Source: CSP1-1 sp035620615 (lineage in GTDB: Archaea; Thermoproteota; Nitrososphaeria; Nitrososphaerales; Nitrosopumilaceae). Taken from it: DNA of 38,490 nt. A program made the translations under genes and the position numbers. How positions within the stretch are numbered: position 1 is the first letter of the stretch; each line of letters begins with the position of its first letter. The stretch spans positions 1 to 38,490 of the forward strand of contig DASPGM010000026.1 of the NCBI GenBank assembly GCA_035620615.1, written 5' to 3'. Positions 25,146 through 33,903 of this stretch are shown here, in pieces. The notes beneath the pieces are model-generated. The model saw only the letters and a list, made by a program, of their open reading frames with translations. It was not told the DNA's origin and ran no database searches.

Positions 25146-25321
25146 ATGCAGATGAAAGACGATCGCATAGGCTAAATCAACTTTTACAAATATATCTTAG
25201 ACAGCGAGATGAACACGCGTTATATCAAAGAGCAAAGAATTTGGGAGTATCAGATGCAACAGCAAAAGATTATCTTAGAACAGTAATAATTAGAGCAAAA
25301 ACAATAAAAAAATTAAATTAA
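25142..25321 (+). CDS. Small basic helical protein coupled to the winged-helix regulator (59 residues)
   Basis: The frame starts at the ATG at 25142, inside the last codons of the regulator gene (ATGA overlap). It encodes MNADERRSHRLNQLLQIYLR and then a segment LYQRAKNLGVSDATAKDYLR, which reads like a helix-turn-helix (helix, Gly turn, Ser-x-x-Thr recognition helix). The C-terminus is basic. It could be a DNA-binding partner, an antitoxin-like protein or a co-regulator; I do not recognise the family. The tight overlap and the protein-like composition argue that it is real. Confidence 0.65.
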   Translation: MNADERRSHRLNQLLQIYLRQRDEHALYQRAKNLGVSDATAKDYLRTVIIRAKTIKKLN

Positions 25322-25390
25322 AAATAATATGTAAAACTAGACAAACAATGACATTTTAAGCCCAAGATATAGTAGTAGTTTGATTTGGCA

Positions 25391-25696
25391 ATGATAAAGC
25401 TGAAAGGATCAGGAGGTTCAATAGTTGCAGAAATAAATGATGAGCAAGCAAAAAAAGCAGATTTGGGAGTTGGGGAATTGTTTCTAGCCCCTTTGGGAAG
25501 ACTGGAACAAGAAAAAATTTCAAAGTATTATTGTAAAAAATGCGATGCGGAATTTGGAAAACCGCCAAAAATTGAATTCGAAAACCCAAATGAGGAGGTT
25601 GCGCCAGGAATGATTTTAAAAGAAAAAGGACAATACACTTGTCACCAATGTAATTCTAAGATTGGGGAGTATAGAGAATTTTCAAAACTAGTATAA
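25391..25696 (+). CDS. Zinc-ribbon protein of unknown function
   Basis: The protein has 101 residues from the ATG at 25391; a TTG two codons upstream (25385) is also possible. An N-terminal MIKLKGSGGSIVAEINDEQ strand region is followed by CKKC near residue 48 and CHQC near residue 84, about 35 residues apart, with ENPNEEVAPGMILKEKGQYTC between them. The two CxxC knuckles probably hold zinc. The TATA-like ATTTTAAG at about 25353-25360 predicts a start close to the codons named. This looks like a conserved thaumarchaeal protein; no function is known to me. Confidence 0.7.
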   Translation: MIKLKGSGGSIVAEINDEQAKKADLGVGELFLAPLGRLEQEKISKYYCKKCDAEFGKPPKIEFENPNEEVAPGMILKEKGQYTCHQCNSKIGEYREFSKLV

Positions 25697-25777
25697 TTAA
25701 AGAAAGAAAATTCTATTGATATATGTGGAATTATAACATTTAGAAAAGTAATTAGACCCAAGAATTTGACGTAATGA

Positions 25778-26506
25778 ATGCAACAAGAAGCATTTCCAGA
25801 AGCCGAAGTTTATGAGATAAAAAAAGTAAATTATAACTCGCCAATCATTTTTGCTGGATTTGTAGGTGCAGGCCTTGCAGGCCCAATTTCTGTTGGCTAT
25901 ATTATTGAAAAACTAAAAATGGAAGAAATTGCATTTATGAGATCAAAATACCTCCCGCCTTCAACAGTTTTTTTTCAAGGAATGTTAAGACATCCATTTC
26001 GTTTTTACTCAAATAAGGACGGAACAATTTGTGCTATAATTTGTGAAATCACGTTAAGAATGGAGGGGCTTTACACGTTGGTATCAGCAATACTAGATTG
26101 GGCAGAACAAAAAGGCTCACATGAAATAGTTATCCTAGATGGGGTTGCAAGCGAAAGTCATGATGATAAAGCATATTGTGCAGCAGAAGAAGACCTTTGC
26201 AGAGTAATGCAAGATAAGGGAATTAGTATGATTAGACAGGGCTTCATTACAGGAATGCCAGGTGGGATTCTAAATGAGTGCATGATGCGTAAAATTAAGG
26301 GGGTGTCATTTCTTGTAAAAGCTGATCACAAAAAGCCGGATCCTCTAGCTGCTGCAACACTAATTGATGCTGTAAACAGAGCATATGAAACGGATATTGA
26401 TGTTGAAGACCTAAAAAAACAAACGGAAGAACTTGGTATCGTTTTAAAAGAACTCTCTGAAAAATATTCAGAGGATAGAAAAACAGACACCGGGATGTAC
26501 ATGTAA
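25778..26506 (+). CDS. PAC2 family protein (second of two in the window)
   Basis: The 242-residue protein has NSPIIFAGFVGAGLAGPIS at residues 20-38, then VGYIIEKLKM, PPSTVFFQGMLRHPF near residue 60, EIVILDGVASESHDDKAYC near residue 116 and FITGMPGGILNECMMR near residue 150. This is the PAC2 (proteasome assembly chaperone-like) family, in the COG2047 subgroup. The C-terminal part is a charged helix (DLKKQTEELGIVLKELSEKY). It is only distantly similar to the PAC2 protein at 15.6 kb. The archaeal role is unproven. Confidence 0.82.
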   Translation: MQQEAFPEAEVYEIKKVNYNSPIIFAGFVGAGLAGPISVGYIIEKLKMEEIAFMRSKYLPPSTVFFQGMLRHPFRFYSNKDGTICAIICEITLRMEGLYTLVSAILDWAEQKGSHEIVILDGVASESHDDKAYCAAEEDLCRVMQDKGISMIRQGFITGMPGGILNECMMRKIKGVSFLVKADHKKPDPLAAATLIDAVNRAYETDIDVEDLKKQTEELGIVLKELSEKYSEDRKTDTGMYM

Positions 26507-26570
26507 TATTTTTGATGGGCTTGAATTCATATTACCAAAATCTAAATTCCATTCTAGGCAGGAATAATTT

Positions 26571-27593
26571 ATGGCGATAACTTACAAAAGTGCAGGAGTA
26601 GATGTATCAAAAATTAAACATAGTCAGAGAGAAATAGGTAAAATTATTTCTTCAACCCATAGACTCTCAAAAATAGTAAAAATTTCTCATGGATTTGGTC
26701 ATTATGCTGGAATTGTTGAGATTTCTGGAGGAAAACTATTAGCAACTCACACCGATGGAGTTGGGACAAAGGTAATAATTGCAAACATGATGAAAAAATA
26801 TGATACAGTAGGTATTGATTGTGTGGCAATGAATGTTAATGATATTATTTGCGTCGGTGCAACCCCAATTTCTTTTGTTGATTATATTGCTGCAAATAAA
26901 AATGAGCAAAAAATATTAAAAAAAATTGTGGAGGGTTTAGCAAAAGGAGCAAAAAAAGCTGAAGTCCCAATAGTTGGAGGTGAAACTGCCATTATGCCAG
27001 ACCTAATAGCTGGAAAGGGTTTTGGATTTGATCTTGCTGGAATGGTGGTTGGGCTTCTTTCAAAAAAACAGAGAGTTTTAGGAAATTCAATTAAAGTTGG
27101 GGATGTAATTATTGGTGCAAAAAGTTCTGGTTTACATTCAAATGGATATTCACTGGCAAGAAAAGTTTTGTTTTCAAAATATTCAATTAAAGATAAAATT
27201 AAGGGAGTAGGGATTTTAGGAGATTTGCTTTTATCACCAACTGAAATTTATGTAAAGCCAGTTTTAGAGATACTAGATAAATGTAAAATAAATGGCCTAG
27301 CACACATTACTGGAGGGGCATTCACTAAACTATTACGATTAAAAAAAATTGGTTTTAATTTGTATGATATGCCTAATCCTCCTCCAATATTTGGACTAAT
27401 AGGGGAGCAGGGTGTAAAATTAGATGAAATGTATAAGACGTTTAATATGGGAATAGGTTTTTGTGTAATTGCTCCTAAAGATCAAGAAACTAAAATTAAA
27501 GCAATTTTTAGAAAACATAAAATCGAGAATCAAGAAATTGGAAATATTATTAATAAAAAAGGAGTTTTTATAAATTCCAAAAAAATTGCATAA
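26571..27593 (+). CDS. purM: Phosphoribosylformylglycinamidine cyclo-ligase (AIR synthetase)
   Basis: PurM closes the imidazole ring in purine synthesis: FGAM plus ATP gives AIR, ADP and phosphate. The 340-residue protein begins ITYKSAGVDVSKIKHSQREI and has HTDGVGTKVIIANMM near residue 60, VGIDCVAMNVNDI near residue 80, IVGGETAIMPD near residue 133, KSSGLHSNGYSLAR near residue 185 and AHITGGAFTKLLRL near residue 243. All conserved blocks are in place and length is normal. It stands alone with a short upstream gap; no other purine genes are seen in this window. Confidence 0.94.
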   Translation: MAITYKSAGVDVSKIKHSQREIGKIISSTHRLSKIVKISHGFGHYAGIVEISGGKLLATHTDGVGTKVIIANMMKKYDTVGIDCVAMNVNDIICVGATPISFVDYIAANKNEQKILKKIVEGLAKGAKKAEVPIVGGETAIMPDLIAGKGFGFDLAGMVVGLLSKKQRVLGNSIKVGDVIIGAKSSGLHSNGYSLARKVLFSKYSIKDKIKGVGILGDLLLSPTEIYVKPVLEILDKCKINGLAHITGGAFTKLLRLKKIGFNLYDMPNPPPIFGLIGEQGVKLDEMYKTFNMGIGFCVIAPKDQETKIKAIFRKHKIENQEIGNIINKKGVFINSKKIA

Positions 27594-27674
27594 TGTATTA
27601 GACAAATTTGAGATAATTTTTAACTAATAACTACCTTATATGGACCACTTTTAACTTCTAAAATAGGGGATGGA

Positions 27675-28886
27675 TTGGCAGCTGAAACTCACTTAATTGA
27701 AATCATAATTGGAGTAGGAATTTTGTTATTTGCCGCCAAAGTAATGGCAGAGCTTTTCCTAAGACTAAAACTTCCAATTGTTTTAGGGGAACTTTTAGCT
27801 GGAATGATTATCGGACCATTTGCTCTAGGATCATACCTAGTGGTAGATGACATGCCACTGCTTCACATAGGGAGTGAAATTAAAGTACTTGGAGAAATTG
27901 GTGCACTAGTAATTTTATTTATGGCAGGACTAGAAATGACCCCAAAAGAATTTCTTAGAGGAGGCAAGGCAGCATTTACTGTTGGAACTTTAGGAGTAAT
28001 TGTCCCATTCTTTGCAGGACTTGTTGCTTTTCAAATGTTTGGATTTGATGTATTTCAGTCATTATTAATTGCCACTGCACTTACCGCAACAAGTATTGCA
28101 ATATCTATTCAAGTTTTATCTGAATTTGGTAAAATAAAGTCGCCAGAAGCTCGATTAATTATTGGTGCTGCGATAGTAGACGATATTCTAGCAATTGCCA
28201 TTCTTTCAGTTGTTACATCAATTGGAGGAGATGTTACAAATATTCAGGTTCTTGATGTCACATTTACAATTCTAAAAATACTCGGATTTTTTGCAGTAAT
28301 CCTAATAGTATCAATTATTGTTTTTCCAAAAATCATTACTCCCAGATTATGGCATGCAAAGGGAAGTGTTGAAGGGATAGCCACTGCATCTTTCTTTGGA
28401 GCCGCTGCACTAGCTGGCTCAATTGGATTGTCTCCAATTGTAGGCGCATTTGCAGTTGGTATGGCACTTTCAACAACCAAGGTTTTTGAGAAAGTAGAGC
28501 ACTTCATAGAAAAGATTGGATTAATTTTTGCTCCTCTATTCTTTGCAATAATTGGAGCCCAAGTAGACTTTAGAGGGATTGATTTGCAGATATTAATGCT
28601 GAGTGGAATTATAATTGTGATTGCAGTATTTACAAAATTATTTGGATGTGGACTGCCAGCTTGGCTTTTTCTCAAAAATAAAACTCAGGGAATGAGAGTA
28701 GGTATAGGAATGATTTCACGTGGTGAAGTTGGTCTAATTGTTGCAGGAGTTGGGTTATCTGCTGGAGTTTTAACTTCTAGTGTTTATTCAACCATTGTAC
28801 TAATGGTTGCAGCTACTACAATAATTACACCTATCTGGCTAAAGATGGATTATAGAAAAGAAGTAAAGGGAACCAAGCCAGATTAG
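27675..28886 (+). CDS. CPA2-family cation/proton antiporter
   Basis: The 403-residue protein has 11-13 hydrophobic segments. Landmarks are LPIVLGELLAGMIIGP near residue 34, GALVILFMAGLEM near residue 75, ATALTATSIAISIQVLSEFG near residue 137 and the ion-binding Asp pair in AAIVDDILAIAI near residue 168. It lacks the C-terminal RCK/TrkA_N domain of KefB/KefC, so it is a bare NapA/KefB-like exchanger of Na+ or K+ for protons. The start is TTG at 27675. The ion cannot be assigned. It is probably monocistronic. Confidence 0.88.
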   Translation: MAAETHLIEIIIGVGILLFAAKVMAELFLRLKLPIVLGELLAGMIIGPFALGSYLVVDDMPLLHIGSEIKVLGEIGALVILFMAGLEMTPKEFLRGGKAAFTVGTLGVIVPFFAGLVAFQMFGFDVFQSLLIATALTATSIAISIQVLSEFGKIKSPEARLIIGAAIVDDILAIAILSVVTSIGGDVTNIQVLDVTFTILKILGFFAVILIVSIIVFPKIITPRLWHAKGSVEGIATASFFGAAALAGSIGLSPIVGAFAVGMALSTTKVFEKVEHFIEKIGLIFAPLFFAIIGAQVDFRGIDLQILMLSGIIIVIAVFTKLFGCGLPAWLFLKNKTQGMRVGIGMISRGEVGLIVAGVGLSAGVLTSSVYSTIVLMVAATTIITPIWLKMDYRKEVKGTKPD

Positions 28887-29031
28887 AGCTCATCAGGCAA
28901 TACATCTGTAGAAAATAAAAACGATGCAAAATAGCTTGTTCCAAATTTATTTTATAACAATTATTTACGATTAAGGATTGTTTGAATCTAAAAATCTTAA
29001 ATTCAACGATAATTAGAATTGGATAAGTGAC

Positions 29032-29523
29032 ATGTCATCTAAAGATAAAATCTTGATTTCTGATTTGATGGAAGGTTTTGTCAGTGAAGTTCCTGCAAAA
29101 CCTTTTGTGACATTTTGTGTTGCATGTAACAAAGGAATAATTACTGAGGATATGCTATATGAAAAGGGTAAGGCTTTTCATAAAGAATGTTTTGAGAAAT
29201 TTGGAAAAAATTTTCCAGCAGTAAATCAAGATCTTCTTTCTCAAAGTACTAATGCCAAAGTTGAATTAGTTCAGTTAAAAAATTTAAAGATTAGAATGAC
29301 TGGAGCACCTAAACCAAACATAGTATCACGGCCAAAAACAAAGAAAAAAACAAAGCGTAAGATCAAAAAACAGAGAAAAAATAAACGAATACCTAACCGG
29401 AAAAAACCTACGAAAAAGCGAACATCTAAGAAAAAGACATCACGTAAAGGGGCAAAATCTTCTAAAAAGAATACACGAAGAACAAAAAGACGTATTTCAA
29501 AAAGAAAAAAAACTAGGAGATAA
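29032..29523 (+). CDS. LIM-like zinc protein with extremely basic tail
   Basis: The 163-residue protein has a short N-terminal helix, a zinc site C29xxC32...H50xxC53 (CVACNKGI, AFHKECFEKFG) resembling one half of a LIM domain, and a linker to about residue 100. The tail (residues ~101-163) is made almost wholly of Lys, Arg, Ser and Thr. Such a tail should bind nucleic acid or rRNA; a chromatin or ribosome-associated role is inference. The ATG at 29032 has TATA-like sequence upstream. The elp3 gene follows after 57 bases and may be in the same unit. No named family is recognised. Confidence 0.7.
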   Translation: MSSKDKILISDLMEGFVSEVPAKPFVTFCVACNKGIITEDMLYEKGKAFHKECFEKFGKNFPAVNQDLLSQSTNAKVELVQLKNLKIRMTGAPKPNIVSRPKTKKKTKRKIKKQRKNKRIPNRKKPTKKRTSKKKTSRKGAKSSKKNTRRTKRRISKRKKTRR

Positions 29524-29580
29524 TGGAAAAGACCTTTTATGTGTTTAAAGAATTTATGAGCGAGTTTAATCACAATAATA

Positions 29581-31167
29581 ATGCAAAAATCAGAATCACT
29601 ATTCTCAAAGGCATGTTTTGAAATCTCTCAGAACCTTTTAGCAGTGACCTCCCCAACTAAAAATGAGGTTAAAAAACAAATCAAAAAAATTTGTACTAAA
29701 TATTCTCTTGGAAGAATTCCAAGAAATTATGAAATATTATCTACAGTTAGTAATTCAGATTATTTAAAATTACAAAAAATGTTACTAAGAAAACCAGTAA
29801 AGACTGCGTCAGGAGTTGCAGTAGTTGCGCTAATGCCAAAACCTTTTGCGTGTCCTCATGGAAGGTGCACTTATTGTCCTGGTGGAGTGAGTATTAACAC
29901 CCCCAATAGCTATACAGGAAAAGAACCATCGACAATAAATGCAATAGAAAATGAATATGATGCAAAAAAGCAAATTGTAACAAAATTAAAAAAATTATTT
30001 GCGTATGGCCATGATCTTTCAAAACTTGAGCTGGTAATTGTAGGAGGGACGTTTCTTTTTATGCCAAAAGATTATCAGGAAAATTTTATCAAGTTATGTT
30101 ATGATGCATTAAATAGTTCTGACTCTTTAACTTTAGAAGAAGCCAAGCTAAAAAATGAACATGCTGATATTAGAAATGTAGGATTTACTATAGAAACTAA
30201 ACCTGACTATTGTAAACAAGAACATGTTGATCTTATGTTACATTATGGTGTCACCAGAGTTGAGATAGGAGTTCAAAGCTTACATGAACAAGTTTATGAT
30301 ATTGTAAACAGAGGACATAATTTTTCTGATGTAGTAGAATCTTTTCAAATAGCAAAGGATGCAGGATATAAAATCGTGGCACATATGATGCCCGGATTAC
30401 CTTCAATGACACCTGAGGAAGATATTAATGATTTTAAAACTCTCTTTGAAGATCCGCGTTTTAAACCAGATATGTTAAAAATTTATCCTTCTTTAGTTTT
30501 AGAAGGAACCCCACTGTTTAAGGAATTCAAAGATGGAAAATACAAACCATATTCGGATCAAGAAATGATTAGAGTTTTGACCGAAATTAAAAAAATGGTT
30601 CCTTCATGGGTTAGAATAATGAGAGTACAAAGGGAGATTTCATCAAGTGAAATAATTGCAGGTCCAAAACTTGGAAATCTACGTCAAATAGTTCAGAAAA
30701 ATCTTAAGGAGCAGAATCTCTCCTGCAAATGTATTAGATGTAGAGAGGCAGGATTATCAAAGAATTTTGATTTTTCTTCCAAGTTAAGATTAATGCGGGA
30801 AGATTATTTATCATCTGGAGGAAGCGAAGTCTTTTTGTCATATGTGGATTCAAATGATGCAATCTATGGTTTTTTGAGATTAAGACATCCAAGCATAATG
30901 GCACATAGAAAAGAAATTTCACAGGATACCTGTATTGTTAGGGAATTACATGTTTATGGCAAATCACTAAAAATAGGCGAGAAAAATAAAAACGACATCC
31001 AGCATTCAGGATTAGGCAAAGGTTTGATGCATGAAGCTGAAAAAATTTCTAAAGAGGAATTTAATGCTAAAAAATTATTGGTAATTAGCGGGGTAGGAAC
31101 CAGGGAATACTATCAAAAATTAGGATATTCTAGGTTTGGACCATATATGGCCAAAGAGTTGGATTAG
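29581..31167 (+). CDS. elp3: tRNA uridine-34 carboxymethylation enzyme Elp3 (radical SAM/GNAT)
   Basis: Elp3 attaches the carboxymethyl group to C5 of wobble uridine in tRNA using acetyl-CoA and a SAM radical. The 528-residue protein has the radical SAM cluster C91xxxxC96xxC99 (CPHGRCTYC), LVIVGGTFLFMP near residue 150, NVGFTIETKPDYC near residue 200 and GVTRVEIGVQS near residue 222. A GNAT domain occupies about residues 385-528 (GLGKGLMHEAEKI, SGVGTREYYQKLGY). CKCIRCREAG near residue 380 is the extra Cys cluster between the domains. The lysyl-tRNA synthetase gene begins 5 bases after the stop codon. Confidence 0.95.
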   Translation: MQKSESLFSKACFEISQNLLAVTSPTKNEVKKQIKKICTKYSLGRIPRNYEILSTVSNSDYLKLQKMLLRKPVKTASGVAVVALMPKPFACPHGRCTYCPGGVSINTPNSYTGKEPSTINAIENEYDAKKQIVTKLKKLFAYGHDLSKLELVIVGGTFLFMPKDYQENFIKLCYDALNSSDSLTLEEAKLKNEHADIRNVGFTIETKPDYCKQEHVDLMLHYGVTRVEIGVQSLHEQVYDIVNRGHNFSDVVESFQIAKDAGYKIVAHMMPGLPSMTPEEDINDFKTLFEDPRFKPDMLKIYPSLVLEGTPLFKEFKDGKYKPYSDQEMIRVLTEIKKMVPSWVRIMRVQREISSSEIIAGPKLGNLRQIVQKNLKEQNLSCKCIRCREAGLSKNFDFSSKLRLMREDYLSSGGSEVFLSYVDSNDAIYGFLRLRHPSIMAHRKEISQDTCIVRELHVYGKSLKIGEKNKNDIQHSGLGKGLMHEAEKISKEEFNAKKLLVISGVGTREYYQKLGYSRFGPYMAKELD

Positions 31168-31171
31168 TAAA

Positions 31172-32758
31172 ATGTCTGAGCAAAGTGTAATTGGCAAAGG
31201 AACTTGGATTGATAAGCTTGCCCATGAGTTAATTGAAAGAGAAAAAACTCTGGGTAGAAATACCGAACTATTACGCGTAGAGAGTGGACTAGGAGCATCT
31301 GGGGTACCCCATATTGGTAGCCTTGGAGATGCTGTAAGAGCATACGGAGTAAAACTAGCGCTGGAAAATTTTGGTTACAAATCTGAGCTTATTGCTTATT
31401 CAGATGATTTAGATGGTCTAAGAAAAATCCCAGAGGGATTTCCAGATTCGTTAAAAGAGCATTTAGGAAAAAGTGTCTCAAATATTCCAGACCCATTTGA
31501 TTGTCATGATTCGTATGGGATGCATATGAGTAGCCTTTTACTAGATGGTCTTGATAAACTGGGAATAAAATATGATTTTAGACGGGCTAAGGACACATAT
31601 GAAAAGGGATTACTAAAAGATCAAATACATACTATTTTAGTAAACCGTAAAAAAATTGGTGAAAAAATTGCAGAACTAACAGGACAAGATAAATTTCAAC
31701 AGTATCTTCCATATTTTCCTGAATGCCCTAATTGTAAGAAACTTTACACAACTGAATCTTTTGAATATATTTCTGATGAAAAAAAGGTAAAATATCGATG
31801 TAAGGACGCAACAATTGGTTCTCATAATATCAAGGGATGTGGGAATGAGGGGGAGGCTGATATTACAAAAGATCTAGGCAAGCTAGCTTGGAAAGTGGAG
31901 TTTGCTGCTAGATGGCAAGCATTTGATATACGATTTGAAGCATATGGCAAAGATATTATGGATTCAGTTAAGGTAAATGACTGGGTTGCAGATGAAATTC
32001 TAAATTTTCCTCACCCTCATCATATAAAATATGAAATGTTTTTAGATAAGGGAGGAAAAAAAATTTCCAAATCATTAGGAAATGTTGTTACATCTCAGAC
32101 ATGGTTAAAATATGGTAGTCCTAAAAGTATTTTGCTTCTTCTTTACAAAAGAATTTCTGGGGCACGCGAGCTAGGATTTGATGACATACCATCCCTCATG
32201 GATGAGTACAATGAGCTTGAAAATATTTTCTTTGGGAAAATAAAAATCGATAACCCTGCAAAGGAAACAAAGATGAAGGGACTTTATGAATATGTTAATT
32301 TGTTAAATACCCCAAAGGCATTGTCCCCCTATGTCAGCTATAGATTGCTAATAGAGTTAGCCAGATTATTCAAAGAAAACAGAACTGAACTTGTTATGAA
32401 GAAACTAATTGAATATGGAGTTATTAAGAATCCTGAGCCTCAAATTGAAAAACTTATTACAATGGCAGGAAATTTTGCAGATGACTTTGAATTACAAGAA
32501 AAGGTAGATGTTCAAATTGACAGTATTACGAAAAATGCGTTAGGAGAGCTAGCAGAACTGCTTGAAAAAGATGATGAACCAGAAGATCTACAAAACGCAA
32601 TTTATCAAATTGCAAAGAAAAATAATATACAGCCAAAAGATTTTTTTAAAATTCTTTATCAAATCATCCTTTCTACAAATAGAGGTCCAAAAATCGGACC
32701 TTTTATTTTAGATATTGGCAGAAAAAAAGTAGCAAAAACATTAACAAATTATCTTTAG
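31172..32758 (+). CDS. lysK: Class I lysyl-tRNA synthetase
   Basis: The enzyme charges tRNA-Lys. This is the class I type found in most archaea, unrelated to bacterial class II LysRS. From the ATG at 31172 it has 528 residues, with the HIGH-like HIGS at 47-50, a zinc-binding CPNC...CGN insertion at about 184-225, the KISKS motif (GGKKISKSLGN) near residue 298 and an alpha-helical anticodon-binding C-terminus. The open frame extends 12 codons upstream into elp3, but the residues there are a shadow. It is followed after 13 bases by a small membrane-protein gene, so elp3-lysK and the next two genes look like one operon. Confidence 0.95.
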   Translation: MSEQSVIGKGTWIDKLAHELIEREKTLGRNTELLRVESGLGASGVPHIGSLGDAVRAYGVKLALENFGYKSELIAYSDDLDGLRKIPEGFPDSLKEHLGKSVSNIPDPFDCHDSYGMHMSSLLLDGLDKLGIKYDFRRAKDTYEKGLLKDQIHTILVNRKKIGEKIAELTGQDKFQQYLPYFPECPNCKKLYTTESFEYISDEKKVKYRCKDATIGSHNIKGCGNEGEADITKDLGKLAWKVEFAARWQAFDIRFEAYGKDIMDSVKVNDWVADEILNFPHPHHIKYEMFLDKGGKKISKSLGNVVTSQTWLKYGSPKSILLLLYKRISGARELGFDDIPSLMDEYNELENIFFGKIKIDNPAKETKMKGLYEYVNLLNTPKALSPYVSYRLLIELARLFKENRTELVMKKLIEYGVIKNPEPQIEKLITMAGNFADDFELQEKVDVQIDSITKNALGELAELLEKDDEPEDLQNAIYQIAKKNNIQPKDFFKILYQIILSTNRGPKIGPFILDIGRKKVAKTLTNYL

Positions 32759-32771
32759 GGAATGACTATTT

Positions 32772-32969
32772 TTGGTTCATGCTGATCATAATAGACCAAA
32801 AAAAAGCGGAGGTTTTTTTCTAGTAATATTTGGAGCCTTATTGTTAATTATTGCACCAACCATATACCCAATGGATTCAAGTCTTGGCATCATGGCGTTT
32901 GTGGCAGGTTTTATTATTGGGGGAATAGGATTTTACTTACGGTTTATAAAAAAACATAGTGCAAGTTAA
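32772..32969 (+). CDS. Small two-helix membrane protein (65 residues)
   Basis: The protein starts with TTG at 32772, 13 bases after lysK. It has a polar N-terminus (MVHADHNRPKKSGG), two hydrophobic helices (about residues 15-31 and 40-57) with a short loop, and a basic end (RFIKKHSAS). Both ends should be cytoplasmic. Nothing points to a function. Position and spacing indicate it is read as part of the elp3-lysK operon. Confidence 0.65.
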   Translation: MVHADHNRPKKSGGFFLVIFGALLLIIAPTIYPMDSSLGIMAFVAGFIIGGIGFYLRFIKKHSAS

Positions 32970-33005
32970 ACGAAATGTTCATCTTACCCAGATCAAAAAA
33001 ATCAA

Positions 33006-33734
33006 GTGATTAATTTGGGACTCTTTAATCGATTTAAAAAAGATGAGGAAGAAATAATCTCAGAAGCACCCCCAGTCAAAAAACCAGCAGAGATTGAAAA
33101 AGAGCAAATTGAGACAGAGCTTGACTATTTAAAAAAGGAAATTAAAGACAAAACAGAATCGTATGACTCTATTTTTAAAAAATTAACAACTGTAAAAGAA
33201 GAATATGATTCAGTCATTGCTAAGGTAATGTCTGCAAAGAGAGAGGTACAGGAGAAAACAGCAGAGATAGAGGTAATGAATGAAGAATATGGTGAAATAT
33301 CATCTAAAATAGCCTCTGCAAATAGTCAGTTAGAAATTATAAAAAAACAACATGAAGAAATAAAAACTGATTTTGAGAAATTTGAAAAAGCTAAATCAGA
33401 ATTAGAGTCCTTTAAAACAGAAATTGAAAAAGCTAAATCAGAATTTGCTGAAATTCAAGCAAAAATTGAAGTTGGTAAAACAAAATTAGGGGAAATTGCT
33501 AAACTTGAGATTGAATATGAAGAAATTAAAGAAAAAGTTGAAGCAGCAAAAAAGGAATTAAAATTTACAGAATCACAAACTTATACTGCTGGCCATAGAG
33601 ATTCACCTAAAAGCATCATAGAGGCAGCAAGTTCAATGATGGCGGCAATTAAAGCAGAATTACGTAAGACACAGCTAGAACTAGAATCTACAAAAAAGAC
33701 TTTAGAAGAAGAACGAAATGCCAGAGGAGAGTAA
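33006..33734 (+). CDS. Coiled-coil protein
   Basis: The 242-residue protein is predicted to be almost wholly coiled coil from about residue 28 to 185 and again at the C-terminus. It is very rich in Glu, Lys, Ile and Ala, with a Gly/Ser/His break (TYTAGHRDSPKS) near residue 198. The start is GTG at 33006; a TTG three codons on is an alternative. It contains a 22-base direct repeat (FEKAKSEL/IEKAKSEF). A structural or scaffolding role is likely, but the family is not recognised. It lies 36 bases after the small membrane-protein gene and may end the elp3 operon. Confidence 0.75.
   Translation: MINLGLFNRFKKDEEEIISEAPPVKKPAEIEKEQIETELDYLKKEIKDKTESYDSIFKKLTTVKEEYDSVIAKVMSAKREVQEKTAEIEVMNEEYGEISSKIASANSQLEIIKKQHEEIKTDFEKFEKAKSELESFKTEIEKAKSEFAEIQAKIEVGKTKLGEIAKLEIEYEEIKEKVEAAKKELKFTESQTYTAGHRDSPKSIIEAASSMMAAIKAELRKTQLELESTKKTLEEERNARGE
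33382..33445 (+). repeat. 22-base direct repeat within the coiled-coil gene
   Basis: The 22 bases at 33382-33403 recur exactly at 33424-33445, a period of 42 bases (14 codons, two heptads). The repeat encodes EKAKSE flanked by Phe/Ile and Leu/Phe. It looks like a recent in-frame duplication of two heptads. Confidence 0.8.
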
Positions 33735-33746
33735 TTAGAATAGGAA

Positions 33747-33819
33747 GGCACCCTCACATCAATAGTGTGGGAATGTCACCCAGCAAAATCAATGCGAGGA
33801 TACCTATTGAATAAGTGCC
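33747..33819. other. Structured intergenic element, possible terminator or small RNA
   Basis: The block is GC-richer than its surroundings and contains nested pairings. CTCACA/TGTGGG (33753-33758 with 33766-33771, six pairs with one G-U, 7-base loop) is the main hairpin. TGGG/CCCA (33768-33771, 33779-33782) is an alternative, and GGCAC/GTGCC (33747-33751, 33815-33819) could close the whole. It lies between two convergent genes. A terminator or small RNA is possible; neither is proved. Confidence 0.4.
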
Positions 33820-33903
33820 AACAGAAAAGTTATCTTTGTGTTTGTAATTTTATGCAGACAGGATGATTGAAGCAAAAAAAGGTTAGATAAAGTAAAATTA
33901 GAT

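Noticed and set aside
29271..29573. 100-residue hydrophobic minus-strand frame
   Set aside because: It is the complement of the Lys/Arg-rich tail (AAA and AGA codons read as Phe/Leu), a composition artefact.
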